DNA from: Paludibacterium paludis
GTDB taxonomy: Bacteria; Pseudomonadota; Gammaproteobacteria; Burkholderiales; Chromobacteriaceae
Assembly (NCBI RefSeq): GCF_018802605.1
Contig: NZ_CP069161.1
Location: 682,001-746,000, forward strand
DNA length: 64,000 nt
Direction of reading: 5' to 3'
The notes beneath the pieces were generated by a model, which was given only the letters and a program-made list of their open reading frames with translations, was not told the origin of the DNA and ran no database searches. Positions 42,763-53,075 of this stretch are shown here, piece after piece (position 1 is the stretch's first letter; each line of letters opens with the position of its first letter). Both the position numbers and the translations under genes were made by a program.

Positions 42763-43130
42763 GCCCTATCCTGTCAGGAAACGCCCGGCAAGCCAAGATC
42801 GAATCGAAACCATTTTCCATGTACTTGTCGTGAATGGCCGTTGAAGCTGCCGTCGCGCTCCTGTTCCATCGTGTCGGCGTGTTCCTTACCTGGCTGTTTG
42901 CGCTATGAAACCATGCTCGGCAACGGGAATCCTGTCGCTTGACCCCTGTATGGGAGCAAGGGAAGATCGTTGTTTTCGCCACTTTTCGATGGCGAATGCG
43001 AATCTTATGCCATTCAAATCAAGTCGGACTTTTCCATGAGCGCGGAGTGCCAAAGGCCGTCCATGCGGATGGCCGCACTGTGCCGAATGATGCGCGCAGT
43101 CCATACCCGGCGGGAACAGTCAGGAACACA
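42763..43130. other. Divergent intergenic region, pabA / ankyrin-protein gene
   Basis: The 368-base spacer holds promoters for the two divergent genes. A weak + strand candidate is TTGACC (42939-42944), 17 bases, GAAGAT (42962-42967). The open frame that runs through 42939-43130 is an upstream extension of the ankyrin gene and has no ribosome-binding site of its own. Nothing else is recognised. Confidence 0.45.
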
Positions 43131-46100
43131 ATGAAAAGCAACAGAATGCAATCCCTTGTACAGCGCCCGATGCCGCGAGGCGGATATTTTTCCCCGGTCC
43201 CCCTCCGGTTGACCGTCCTGCTTGCCGCCACCCTTTCGTGGTTGGTTCCGGTGATGGCCGAACCCAAGGGCTCCGTACCGCCGACGGCGGCCGAATGCGA
43301 TTGCGCCGATCCCTACCGGACATACACCCGGGAGCCGACCGAAGAGGTGAAGGCGCTGTTCCGGGCGGCGGAGGAGGGGGATGAGGCCCGCTTTACCGAA
43401 CTGATCGCTGGCGTTCCGGATATCGCCGAGTACGCGGTCAAGGGACGGCCCTTGCTTGACGTGTTGCTGTCGCTTTCGCCCGGACTGCTTCCCGCCAAGG
43501 AGCACTGGACCGCCTGGTGGAACTGGCCGGAGAGCCGCAAGCGGAATATCGAGGCGGCTCACAAGGCGATGCTGCCGGCCAGGACGCGGATGCTCGCGCT
43601 CGCGCTCCGGCACGGCGCCAGCGCGCGGGATGTCGCCTACTATGCGCGACGGCCGCCCCTGCATTCCGCCCTGGTCTGGGGAACCCCGGAAATGGTCGGG
43701 CTGCTGCTCGCGCACGGAGCCGATGCCAACCAGATCGGCGAGAACGGGCAAACCGCGCTGGAGTTGTTGCTGGATCCGGAGTTTTCCCGGCACGCGGGAT
43801 TCCGCCCCGCGTTTGTTTCTGCCGTGGACCGCAGCGCGATGATCGGCATGCTCATCAAGGCCGGAGCGCGGCGTCCTTTCTCATCGCTGGACGACAAGGG
43901 AACCTCAGGACGCCCCGCCGCGGATGCCCTGCTTTGGCCGGCGCTGGCGGCGATGACGCGCGGAGAGACGCCGATGGAGCAGTTGTCCGCGCTGGGCACG
44001 CGCCCGGCGGTGGAGGACGGCAAGGACAAAACGCTGGCGATGGCGGCCCGTACCGGAAACCTGGGCGGGCTGCGCTGGCTCAAGCCGCGCATGCCACGGA
44101 TGACGACGCTTGCGCGCTGGCATTCCGGCGGCTGGAAAACAGAGCCTTTCGACTTGTGGATGAAGGCGGCCAGCTGGGCCGTGTATCCGCATACGCGATT
44201 CGGCGCGCCGGGCGCGAGCCGGGACGAGATCCTGAACGCGTTGATCGTCCGGGACATGCCATGGCTTCAGGTCAATGAATTGTCGAGCCGGGAATGGGAC
44301 ACGATGGAGCCTGACGCGTTGTCGTTCCCGAGCGCCGGTACCACCTTGCTGCACCATCTTGTGCACGCCGGCGCCGGAACATGGGTCGAGCGTGTGGTGA
44401 GTCTGGGCGCGCCGGTGGACGGAGCGCCGGGAAACAGCCAGACCCCGCTGGCGCAGGCCGTGCGCGATGACAACCTGCCGATGGTGCGCCGCCTGCTTGC
44501 GCTGGGGGCGAATCCGCTTGGCGGCAACCTGAAAAAGTCGCCGCTATTCGAAATCGTCGCACCAGAACCGAACTGGCGTGAGGAGACCGCCGAGGAGAAA
44601 GCGCGCAAGGGGAAGATTCGCCGGGAGATGCTGGAACAGATGGTGGCCAGATTGACTCCAGAGCAGAAAACGTCGCTCGCACAGCCGGAGAATTCACCGT
44701 TCAAAGAACTTCTTGGCGGCTATCGTGACCCGGACGGCTCTCTGGTTCGTGCCCTGCTGACGGCCGGCTTGCCTTTGCCGCCGCTGGACAGCAGCGTGAT
44801 CAACAGCGCCTTGCATTCCTCCGATCCGGAGTTGATCACGCTTTTGCTCGATCATGGTCTGCGTGTGAAGGAACAGGAAAAGACCGACTATCCGGTGCTG
44901 ATCGCGGCGCGTGGCCGTCCGGATCTGATGGCGCGGCTAATGGATGCCGGCGCGAATCCGAACGCGCCGGACAAGAACGGATGGAGTGCGGTTGCCTGGG
45001 TGGTTCGACGCGGCGATGTCGCGGGTCTGGATCTGCTGCTGTCCAGGGGCGGGCGTCTCGAGTCCGCTGTCGCCGGCAGGCGAATGGATGCGCTGCATGA
45101 ACTGGCCGTCCGCTCCGGCAGCGAGGCGATGCTGGCCCGCCTGAAACTGCAGTCGGCCGATCTGTCCTCGCTGTGTTTCGCGGAAAAATGGGGGCTGGTT
45201 TCGATTGTGCTCGATAGCAGCGAGAGCTATTGGTCCCGGTTGTGGCGGCAGGGGTTCGGCAAGGCATCGGGGGCGGCCTGCCCGTCGGCGTCCAGCAGCG
45301 AGCGCTTGCTGGACGCGGTGCTGTCCGATGCCGAAGGATACGAAGCGGGGTGGAGCGGTGAGCGTCTGAGCCGCCGCCTGGCCCAGATGATCAAACGCGC
45401 GCCGATCCCGCCGTCGCGCGGCCGGGCGATGATGGCCTCGGCGGTCGCGGCCGGGAGGCTGGACGTGGTTCATGCCTTGAGGCGGGCGGGCTTCGCCTTG
45501 CCCCCTCCGGAACGAAAAACCTCGATTGTGGCCCCTCTCACCACGGCGCAGCGCCGTGCGATGGGCAAGCTCGCGGGAAACTACTATCTGCGTGGCATGC
45601 GCGAGGTGGGGTCGCAGATTCGTCTGAATCCGGACGGCCGCTTTGCGTTCATGCTGTCCTACGGTTCGTACGACCGGAATGCCCGCGGTCAATGGCGCCT
45701 GAAAGGCGATGATATCGAGTTTCACACCCCGGCGGTGGCCGAGGCGCCCGATTGGCGGCCTTTCCGGCGAATCGAAGGCTCCGGCGAGAGCGCCCCGGTA
45801 CCTGCCGGCCGGTTCCGGGTGCGGGTTCAGTACCAGGAGCGGCCGATCGACGGGGTTACCGTGACGGCGCTGGGCTGCGCCGCGCCGCAGCGCGATACGG
45901 GTCGGACCAGCGATGGACTTTGGGACGGGCTGGTCGACGGTCCGCTGTGCCAGATCGTGTTGCGCCATGCGAGCCTTCAGGGAGGCAAGCCCTATGTGTA
46001 CGAAGTTCCCCCGGCGGAACGTCCGGCGAACCCGCGCGATTTTGTTTTCGAGGTCGTGCCGGGCAAGCAGGATGCCGAGCAGTCGTTCAATGTCCGGATG

Positions 46101-46166
46101 AAACGGGAAGACGGCGCCCTGATCTGGCTGAATGAAACACAACGTTTCCATTACGTCCGGGAATGA
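43131..46166 (+). CDS. Secreted ankyrin-repeat protein
   Basis: The 1011-aa protein begins behind AGGAA with a signal peptide (hydrophobic stretch LRLTVLLAATLSWLVPVMA, cleaved near residue 45). Ankyrin repeats are scattered through it: PLHSALVWGTPEMVGLLLAHGADAN (about 180-210), TPLAQAVRDDNLPMVRRLLALGANP (about 440-470) and VLIAARGRPDLMARLMDAGANPN (about 585-615), with degenerate units between. After about residue 800 the repeats give way to a small beta-rich segment (GNYYLRGMREVGSQIRLNPDGRF) and a C-terminal domain of unknown type. There is no membrane anchor or lipobox. It stands alone between divergent pabA and convergent groEL. Periplasmic binding or inhibition of a partner protein is likely, but no partner is visible. 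Confidence 0.85.
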   Translation: MKSNRMQSLVQRPMPRGGYFSPVPLRLTVLLAATLSWLVPVMAEPKGSVPPTAAECDCADPYRTYTREPTEEVKALFRAAEEGDEARFTELIAGVPDIAEYAVKGRPLLDVLLSLSPGLLPAKEHWTAWWNWPESRKRNIEAAHKAMLPARTRMLALALRHGASARDVAYYARRPPLHSALVWGTPEMVGLLLAHGADANQIGENGQTALELLLDPEFSRHAGFRPAFVSAVDRSAMIGMLIKAGARRPFSSLDDKGTSGRPAADALLWPALAAMTRGETPMEQLSALGTRPAVEDGKDKTLAMAARTGNLGGLRWLKPRMPRMTTLARWHSGGWKTEPFDLWMKAASWAVYPHTRFGAPGASRDEILNALIVRDMPWLQVNELSSREWDTMEPDALSFPSAGTTLLHHLVHAGAGTWVERVVSLGAPVDGAPGNSQTPLAQAVRDDNLPMVRRLLALGANPLGGNLKKSPLFEIVAPEPNWREETAEEKARKGKIRREMLEQMVARLTPEQKTSLAQPENSPFKELLGGYRDPDGSLVRALLTAGLPLPPLDSSVINSALHSSDPELITLLLDHGLRVKEQEKTDYPVLIAARGRPDLMARLMDAGANPNAPDKNGWSAVAWVVRRGDVAGLDLLLSRGGRLESAVAGRRMDALHELAVRSGSEAMLARLKLQSADLSSLCFAEKWGLVSIVLDSSESYWSRLWRQGFGKASGAACPSASSSERLLDAVLSDAEGYEAGWSGERLSRRLAQMIKRAPIPPSRGRAMMASAVAAGRLDVVHALRRAGFALPPPERKTSIVAPLTTAQRRAMGKLAGNYYLRGMREVGSQIRLNPDGRFAFMLSYGSYDRNARGQWRLKGDDIEFHTPAVAEAPDWRPFRRIEGSGESAPVPAGRFRVRVQYQERPIDGVTVTALGCAAPQRDTGRTSDGLWDGLVDGPLCQIVLRHASLQGGKPYVYEVPPAERPANPRDFVFEVVPGKQDAEQSFNVRMKREDGALIWLNETQRFHYVRE

Positions 46167-46375
46167 TCGAAAGGGCCAGCGACCGGGCCGTCGGGTATGG
46201 CTTTGCTGGTCGCTTCGGCATTGGAGCGGTTAAATTTATCGTTGCCGATATCGCTTTGTCAATTTGGCGGTGGCCACTTCCCGAATGGGCGGATGATCGG
46301 CGCATCGCGCGGCCACAGGGCGGACAACAGACGTAGCGGGATCGTCGCGCCTTGCCCGGGGCACGCGTAGAGGAT

Positions 46376-46400
46376 AAAAAAACCCGCGCTCGCGCGCGGG
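46376..46400 (-). terminator. Intrinsic terminator of the groES-groEL operon
   Basis: On the - strand CCCGCGC and GCGCGGG form a perfect 7-bp stem with a 4-base loop (46383-46400), followed by seven T residues (46376-46382). It lies 31 bases after the groEL stop. Confidence 0.88.
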
Positions 46401-46430
46401 CAATGGACGAAGAAGGCGCTGACCGGCGGG

Positions 46431-48050
<1,620 letters not shown>

Positions 48051-48076
48051 TTAACTCCTGTGATGTAGGGGGACAA

Positions 48077-48394
48077 TCAAGCAGCCTTGCGGCCGGACTC
48101 GGATGCGCCTTCGATCACGCCGAAGACGTCTTCTTCGCGCAGCACCAGGTATTCCTGGTCGTCAAGCTTGACGGCCTGGCCGCCGTACTTGCCGAACAGC
48201 ACCAGATCGCCCACTTTCACCTGCATGGGCAACAAGCTGCCGTCCTGCAGGCGCTTGCCCTGACCGACCGCCAGCACTTCTCCTTGCTCGGGCTTTTCGG
48301 TGGCGCTATCGGGGATGACGATGCCGGAGGCTGTCTGGCGGACCTTTTCGAGCCGCTTGACGATAATCCGGTCGTGCAGAGGACGGATTTGCAT
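48077..48394 (-). CDS. groS: 10-kDa co-chaperonin GroES
   Basis: The 105-aa co-chaperonin opens with [16 protein letters not shown] and has the mobile-loop region [24 protein letters not shown], then [35 protein letters not shown]. It caps the GroEL ring. An extra tail of about eight residues (ASESGRKAA) extends beyond the usual end. AGGAG precedes the start, and a sigma-32 type promoter lies about 116 bases upstream. Confidence 0.95.
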   Translation of the reverse strand: MQIRPLHDRIIVKRLEKVRQTASGIVIPDSATEKPEQGEVLAVGQGKRLQDGSLLPMQVKVGDLVLFGKYGGQAVKLDDQEYLVLREEDVFGVIEGASESGRKAA

Positions 48395-48509
48395 ATCAAT
48401 CTCCTGTGCGATTCAGATCATGGGAAACGGTATGTGGGACCGGCCAGGCGCAGGGGGAAAAGGCCCGCGCTTGCCGGTCAAAGGCAGCCTGAGTGGCTGA
48501 CGAATGACC

Positions 48510-48538
48510 AAATAAGGGCGGGGAAAAATCTTTTCAAG
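48510..48538 (-). promoter_or_regulatory. Heat-shock (sigma-32) promoter of groES-groEL
   Basis: Reading the - strand, CTTGAAA (48538-48532) is an exact match to the sigma-32 -35 element. After 14 bases CCTTATTT (48517-48510) fits the -10 consensus CCCCATnT at most key positions. The spacing is in the normal 13-15 range, and the site lies about 116 bases before groES. Confidence 0.75.
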
Positions 48539-48560
48539 AGGTTTTTTTCGGAAAAATGCG

Positions 48561-49187
48561 CTACACAATAATGCGTTCGATGCGGCCGAAACGGTATTCG
48601 GTGCGGGACGCCTTGCCGCCGCGGCAAGCGCGCGGCGCGAGCGGGCATGGGGGCGAGCGCCGACCTTCTTCGCTCAGCGTGTCATCCTCGGTGAGTTCGC
48701 GCCACAGACCGCCATGCACCGGACGGAACTGCCAGGAAACATAGCCACGGCGAGCCGCCAGCTGCATGAGTTCGGGGCCGTTGGGCGCTTCGGCCACCAC
48801 GCTTTCCTGGCCGTCGACAGGCGGCAAGTCGCCGAACGCCTGGCGGCAGGCCAGCTCTTCGCTCGCGGCGGCGCCGAGGGTGTTGCAGCCGCGCCGTTCA
48901 TCGCGCAGCAGGTTCCACGCACCCAGTTGCCAGGCCGTATCCAGAATCTCTTCTTCCACACTCGCCAAAACGAACCATCTGCGGGGCAGTTGCAATACCG
49001 ACACCGGCACCTGCCGCCAAGGCGCGATGTCCGGCCGGTCGCGGCCGGGGTCGGATTTGCGCAAGCCATGCCAATGCAGCATCAATAGCAGCGGCGTGTC
49101 GGGCAAGGGAACGGCACTGAGGCTGACCGCGAATAACGGCAGGCGCATATGGCGGATCTGGGCGGACACGGTATCGAACAACTCCAT
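48561..49187 (-). CDS. Hypothetical protein, function unknown
   Basis: The 208-aa product starts at 49187, where GGAG lies seven bases upstream; an ATG 33 bases earlier lacks a good site. I recognise no family. The first 50 residues are hydrophobic but broken by charged residues, so a membrane helix is unlikely. The rest contains several Trp residues and a basic C-terminus (RTEYRFGRIERIIV). It lies 71 bases after the photolyase gene on the same strand, so it may be the last gene of the light-response operon, and immediately before the groES promoter. Confidence 0.6.
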   Translation of the reverse strand: MELFDTVSAQIRHMRLPLFAVSLSAVPLPDTPLLLMLHWHGLRKSDPGRDRPDIAPWRQVPVSVLQLPRRWFVLASVEEEILDTAWQLGAWNLLRDERRGCNTLGAAASEELACRQAFGDLPPVDGQESVVAEAPNGPELMQLAARRGYVSWQFRPVHGGLWRELTEDDTLSEEGRRSPPCPLAPRACRGGKASRTEYRFGRIERIIV

Positions 49188-49258
49188 GGCGACACTCCAT
49201 GACAATGGACGCGAAGACATGCCTTAACAATAAAAACAATGCCCGACAGAGGCAAGCG

Positions 49259-50791
49259 CTACCAGTCCAGTCGCAGTTGGGTCAGGTTCCGCTCGGCGCC
49301 GGCGCGTGATTTGCCCGGGGTGCCTTTGCGGGAGCCGTGTTTTTCGATAATCGCCGCCTTGCCCGCGCGCACGTCCGCCTCGCGCCGGAGCGCATGCACC
49401 CGGGCCTTGGCCTGACGGGTGGCGAGTTGCAGATCCACGATCGGACGCGGAATATCCACTCCGACGATCACGCCGCAGCGTCGCTGCACGTCATCCGGCA
49501 TTCGCCAGGGTTCGAACAGCCATGTGTCCGGCACCCGACGCAACGGGGGTAGCCAACGCCGCACGAAGCGTCCCTCCGGATCTTGATCGCGCCCCTGTTT
49601 GAGAGGGTTGTAGACGCGGGTGACGTTGATACCGGTGGTGCCGGATTGCATTTGCAACTGGCTCCAGTGTATTCCCGGCTCGTAATCGAGAAACTCCCTC
49701 GCCAGCCATATTCCGACCGGACGCCAATGCAGCCACAGCGGATAGGCCGCCACCGAGACCAGCATCGCCCTCATGCGGAAGTTGAGCCAACCACTGGCGT
49801 GCAGCATGGCCACACAGGCGTCGACCAATGGCCAGCCGGTGCGCCCCTCGCGCAGGGCGGTGAAGCGCGCTTCGTCCCATTCGTGTTCGCGTAGTCCGTC
49901 GTAGCCTCGATGCAGGTTGCGCCACTCCAGTTCCGGCTCGGTTTCCAGTTTCTGGATGAAGTGGCAATGCCAGTGCAGGCGCGACAGGAAGGCGCGCAAT
50001 CCCTGTTTTTGCCACTGCGCCTCCGGTCCCAGCAATACCAGCCTGCGGCAGGTGGCCTGATAGACTTCGCGCAGGCTAAGGCAGCCATGGCTCAGGTAGG
50101 GCGACAGGCGCGAGCAGGCTTCTTCCGCCAGCAGTGGCGAAGAAATGCCGCCGCGGTAATGGCGGCTGCGTTCATGCAGAAAACTGTCCAGCGCGGCGAT
50201 CCCCGCCCGTCTGCCGCCAGTTTGCCGCAACGGCGGGTTCCAATCGTCCAGTCCCAGACTTGACGGCGTCGGCCACGGATCACTGGTGACAGGCACGGTG
50301 GCGAAGCGGCATGCCGGTGCCGGCAGGACGGGTTCTTCCATCAACGCCCGCCATTGCCGTTCCCAGCCGTCACGGCAGGGCAGCGCCCGCACGACACCGA
50401 ATTGCCGCGGTTGATGCCAGGGAATGCCTTTGGCGCGGCACCAGGCGGCGACCGCCCTGTCCCGGGCAAAGCTTGCCGCGTTGCCGGTTTCCTGGTGCGA
50501 CCACAGTGCGGCGAACGGCGCGACCCGGTGCAGGCGCTCCAGCATCGTCACCGCCTCGCCGCACAGGAGCAGCACGCCGCCGCCTCGCGCCGCCAGCGAG
50601 CGTTGCAGATCGTCGAGGCATTCGCGGGCGAAAAGATAATGCTGGCAGGCGGCGTCAGGTTCGGACCACAGGGAGGGCTCGATCAGATACAGGCAGAGCA
50701 CCGGTCCCGCCGCTGCGGCATGACAGAGCGCAGCATGGTCATGGAGCCGCAGGTCGCGCTTGAACCAAACCACTTGCAAGCCGGCGCTCAT
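49259..50791 (-). CDS. Cryptochrome/photolyase family protein (FAD-binding, class I-like)
   Basis: The 510-aa protein has an N-terminal photolyase alpha/beta domain (VVWFKRDLRLHDHAAL) and a C-terminal FAD domain with TGWPLVDACVAMLHASGWLNFRMRAMLVS, then REFLDYEPGIHWSQLQMQSGTTGIN. The basic C-terminal tail ends NLTQLRLDW. It is expected to use light to split UV-made pyrimidine dimers or to sense light. It belongs to a subgroup distinct from both neighbours, CRY-DASH and the Fe-S type. The ATG at 50791 overlaps the TIGR02450 stop (ATGA), which decides the start over earlier in-frame ATGs at 50797 and 50809. Confidence 0.9.
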   Translation of the reverse strand: MSAGLQVVWFKRDLRLHDHAALCHAAAAGPVLCLYLIEPSLWSEPDAACQHYLFARECLDDLQRSLAARGGGVLLLCGEAVTMLERLHRVAPFAALWSHQETGNAASFARDRAVAAWCRAKGIPWHQPRQFGVVRALPCRDGWERQWRALMEEPVLPAPACRFATVPVTSDPWPTPSSLGLDDWNPPLRQTGGRRAGIAALDSFLHERSRHYRGGISSPLLAEEACSRLSPYLSHGCLSLREVYQATCRRLVLLGPEAQWQKQGLRAFLSRLHWHCHFIQKLETEPELEWRNLHRGYDGLREHEWDEARFTALREGRTGWPLVDACVAMLHASGWLNFRMRAMLVSVAAYPLWLHWRPVGIWLAREFLDYEPGIHWSQLQMQSGTTGINVTRVYNPLKQGRDQDPEGRFVRRWLPPLRRVPDTWLFEPWRMPDDVQRRCGVIVGVDIPRPIVDLQLATRQAKARVHALRREADVRAGKAAIIEKHGSRKGTPGKSRAGAERNLTQLRLDW

Positions 50792-51015
50792 GCCCATCCC
50801 TGAAGCCATTGACTTGCGTCGCACAGCGCCCGCCACGGCAATTCTTGCTGGCGGCCGGTGTAAACGGCCTCCAGTGTGACCGTTTCCACCGGTCCGTCCG
50901 GTGTGGCGCGGCCCAGCGCCACCACCAGGAAATGCTTCTCCTTGTTTCTCGGCGCGGCGGCGGTCCATTTGCTCAGCCGCAATTTTTCCGGATTGAGCCG
51001 CCTAGTTGTCGTCAC
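50788..51015 (-). CDS. TIGR02450-family small Trp-rich protein
   Basis: The 75-aa protein contains the family pattern LNPEKLRLSKWTAAAPRNKEKHFLV, then TLEAVYTGRQQELPWRALCDASQWLQGW, rich in Trp and basic residues. This small family is repeatedly found next to photolyase genes; its activity is unknown to me. It overlaps the lipocalin gene upstream by 14 bases and the photolyase downstream by 4 bases, so it is translated as part of the operon. Confidence 0.85.
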   Translation of the reverse strand: MTTTRRLNPEKLRLSKWTAAAPRNKEKHFLVVALGRATPDGPVETVTLEAVYTGRQQELPWRALCDASQWLQGWA

Positions 51016-51538
51016 GGTCCTGCCTCACCCAGATCAGTTGCTCGGCGGGTACGCCCAGCCTCGCCGCAACCGCCAGCAAGGCGGGCCTGGCGGCGGGGGC
51101 GGGCTGTTTGTCGCGCGACAGCAGCCACAGATAGTCCTTGTCCGGCCCGACCACCACCGCCCAGCGGTAGCCGGGGTCCAGCGCCGCCACGTGGTAGCCG
51201 CCGTAGAACGGTCCGAAGAACGACACCCGCAACGAGGCTACATCGGCGGGGCCGTTGAACCAGGCTTTGCCCACGGCTTCGCGCCAACGGGCGGCGGACG
51301 CGTCAAAACCGCGGTTGAGCACGCGGATGCTGCCGTCGGCGTTGCGGCTGTAGTCGGCGCTCACCGCCTGCAGGCCGCGTTCGAAACGGTGATCGAGCCG
51401 GGCGATTTCATACCAGCGGCCCTGGTAGCGCTGCAGCTGGAATCCCTGCACCGGCGCGATGCCGGAAGGTGGCGCGGTGACGCAGCCGGCGAGCGGCAGC
51501 AGGGTAAGGATGAGCAGGGTTAGAGGTTTTTTCGACAT
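51002..51538 (-). CDS. blc: Outer-membrane bacterial lipocalin (Blc-like lipoprotein)
   Basis: The 178-aa protein has a lipoprotein signal (MSKKPLTLLILTLLPLAGC) and the lipocalin signature GRWYEIARLDHRFERG followed by SADYSRNADGSIRVLNRGFD, with a C-terminal WLLSRDK strand. Blc proteins bind fatty acids or lysophospholipids at the outer membrane. A longer open frame upstream belongs to the previous gene's region and lacks a signal sequence. Its place among lipid-modifying and light-repair genes suggests handling of damaged or modified lipids. Confidence 0.9.
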   Translation of the reverse strand: MSKKPLTLLILTLLPLAGCVTAPPSGIAPVQGFQLQRYQGRWYEIARLDHRFERGLQAVSADYSRNADGSIRVLNRGFDASAARWREAVGKAWFNGPADVASLRVSFFGPFYGGYHVAALDPGYRWAVVVGPDKDYLWLLSRDKQPAPAARPALLAVAARLGVPAEQLIWVRQDRDDN

Positions 51539-51545
51539 ATCAGAC

Positions 51546-53075
51546 TCACAGTGCGTCAAGAGAGGCTTGCAGCGCTCCGGCGCGGGCGGCGATGGCGGCG
51601 CGTTCGGTATCGGGCAGTCTGTCCAACTGGCGGTAAACCAGGGCCAACCGGGGATTGGCGGACAGTCGCGCGCGGTGGCGCTGAAAAAAATCCCAATACA
51701 GGGCATTGAACGGGCAGGCGTCGGGGCCGACGCGCTCTTTGGGCCGATAGCGGCAGCCCGCGCAGTAATCGCTCATGCGGCCGATATAGGCGGCGCTGCC
51801 GGCATAAGGCTTGCTGCCGAGCAATCCGCCATCGGCGAACTGGCTCATGCCCAGCGTGTTGGGCAGCTCCACCCATTCGAAGGCGTCGATATAGACGCCC
51901 AGATACCACTCGTGCAACGCCTGCGGCGATAGCCCGGCGATCAGCCCGAAATTGCCAATCACCATCAACCGCTGGATATGGTGAGCGTAGGCATCTTCCA
52001 GTGATTGGCCGATGGCATGGGCCAGACAGCGCATGCCGGTATCGCCGTTCCAGAACCAGCGCGGCAGTGGCAAGTGGTGCGACAGCGCGTTGCTGTCGCG
52101 GTAGCCGGGCATCCTCGCCCAGTAGACCCCGCGCACATATTCGCGCCAGCCCAGTATCTGCCGCACAAAGCCTTCCACCGCGGTCAGGGGCGCGCGGCCC
52201 TGGCGCCATGCGGCAACAGCGGCGTCCACCACCTCGCGGGGATTGAGCATTTTCACATTGAGCGCGAAGGACAGCAGCGAATGGAACAGTCGCCGTGAGT
52301 GCTGACTCATCGCGTCCTGATAGGCGCCGAAATGCGGCAGCGCGTGTTCGATAAAGGCTTGCAGCTGGGCGAGCGCCTCGGCGCGGTTGAGCGGCCATTG
52401 CAACGCGTCCGCGCGGGGGTGACCGAAGCTGCCCACTTGGGCGCCGGTGATGGTTTGCCACAGCCCGCTGTGGTCGTGCGCCGGCCGTGTGTCCTTCGGC
52501 TCTGGCGGAGTACCGGGCCAGCGCTGGCGGTTGTCGGCGTCGAAATTCCAGCGCCCGCCAACGGGCTCGCCGCTTTCGTCCAGCAGGATGTCCTGTTTGC
52601 GCCGCAGCCGGCGGTACAGCGCTTCCTGGCGCCATTGGCGGCTCGTCCCGAAAAACGCCGCGGCTTCATCGCGCGCGGTATAGAAGTGCTCGCTGTCCGT
52701 CATGCGGCAGGGAATGGACAAGCCGGCGGCCCATTCCGCCACTTGGCGGTCGAGCCGCCATTCGTCCGGCGCCAGGTATTCCACCTCCACCGCGTCGTAA
52801 TGACGAATCAGCGCATCCAGATTGCCGGTCAGCGATTGTCGGTTGCTTGGGTCGTCGATGGCGATGTAGCGCACGCGATGGCCCCGGGATTTCAACCCGG
52901 CGGCGAAATCGCGCATCGCGGCGAAGATGGCCAGGATCTTCTGCGCGTGGTGGCGCACATAATCGGTTTCCTGGCGTATTTCCATCATCACATGCACCAC
53001 ATGCGGATCGGGTTCGCCAAACCAGCTATGGCAGGGATTGAGCTGGTCGCCCAGGATCAGTCGCAACCGGGTCAT
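51546..53075 (-). CDS. phrB: Fe-S bacterial cryptochrome/(6-4) photolyase
   Basis: The 509-aa enzyme begins with MTRLRLILGDQLN, the typical opening of the FeS-BCP group. Four cysteines at 350, 438, 441 and 454 (MRCLAH, DYCAGC, DACPFN) fall at the numbers I recall for the [4Fe-4S] ligands of Agrobacterium PhrB, a (6-4) photolyase; GNFGLIAGLSPQALHEWYLGVYIDAFEWV is the FAD-domain core. It repairs (6-4) photoproducts or acts as a photoreceptor. The start is decided by an ATGA overlap with the CRY-DASH stop and a GGAG site. Confidence 0.93.
   Translation of the reverse strand: MTRLRLILGDQLNPCHSWFGEPDPHVVHVMMEIRQETDYVRHHAQKILAIFAAMRDFAAGLKSRGHRVRYIAIDDPSNRQSLTGNLDALIRHYDAVEVEYLAPDEWRLDRQVAEWAAGLSIPCRMTDSEHFYTARDEAAAFFGTSRQWRQEALYRRLRRKQDILLDESGEPVGGRWNFDADNRQRWPGTPPEPKDTRPAHDHSGLWQTITGAQVGSFGHPRADALQWPLNRAEALAQLQAFIEHALPHFGAYQDAMSQHSRRLFHSLLSFALNVKMLNPREVVDAAVAAWRQGRAPLTAVEGFVRQILGWREYVRGVYWARMPGYRDSNALSHHLPLPRWFWNGDTGMRCLAHAIGQSLEDAYAHHIQRLMVIGNFGLIAGLSPQALHEWYLGVYIDAFEWVELPNTLGMSQFADGGLLGSKPYAGSAAYIGRMSDYCAGCRYRPKERVGPDACPFNALYWDFFQRHRARLSANPRLALVYRQLDRLPDTERAAIAARAGALQASLDAL

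Noticed and set aside
46178..46220. AGCGACC...GGTCGCT hairpin after the ankyrin gene as a terminator
   Set aside because: The loop is about 26 bases and no T-run follows; too weak to call.
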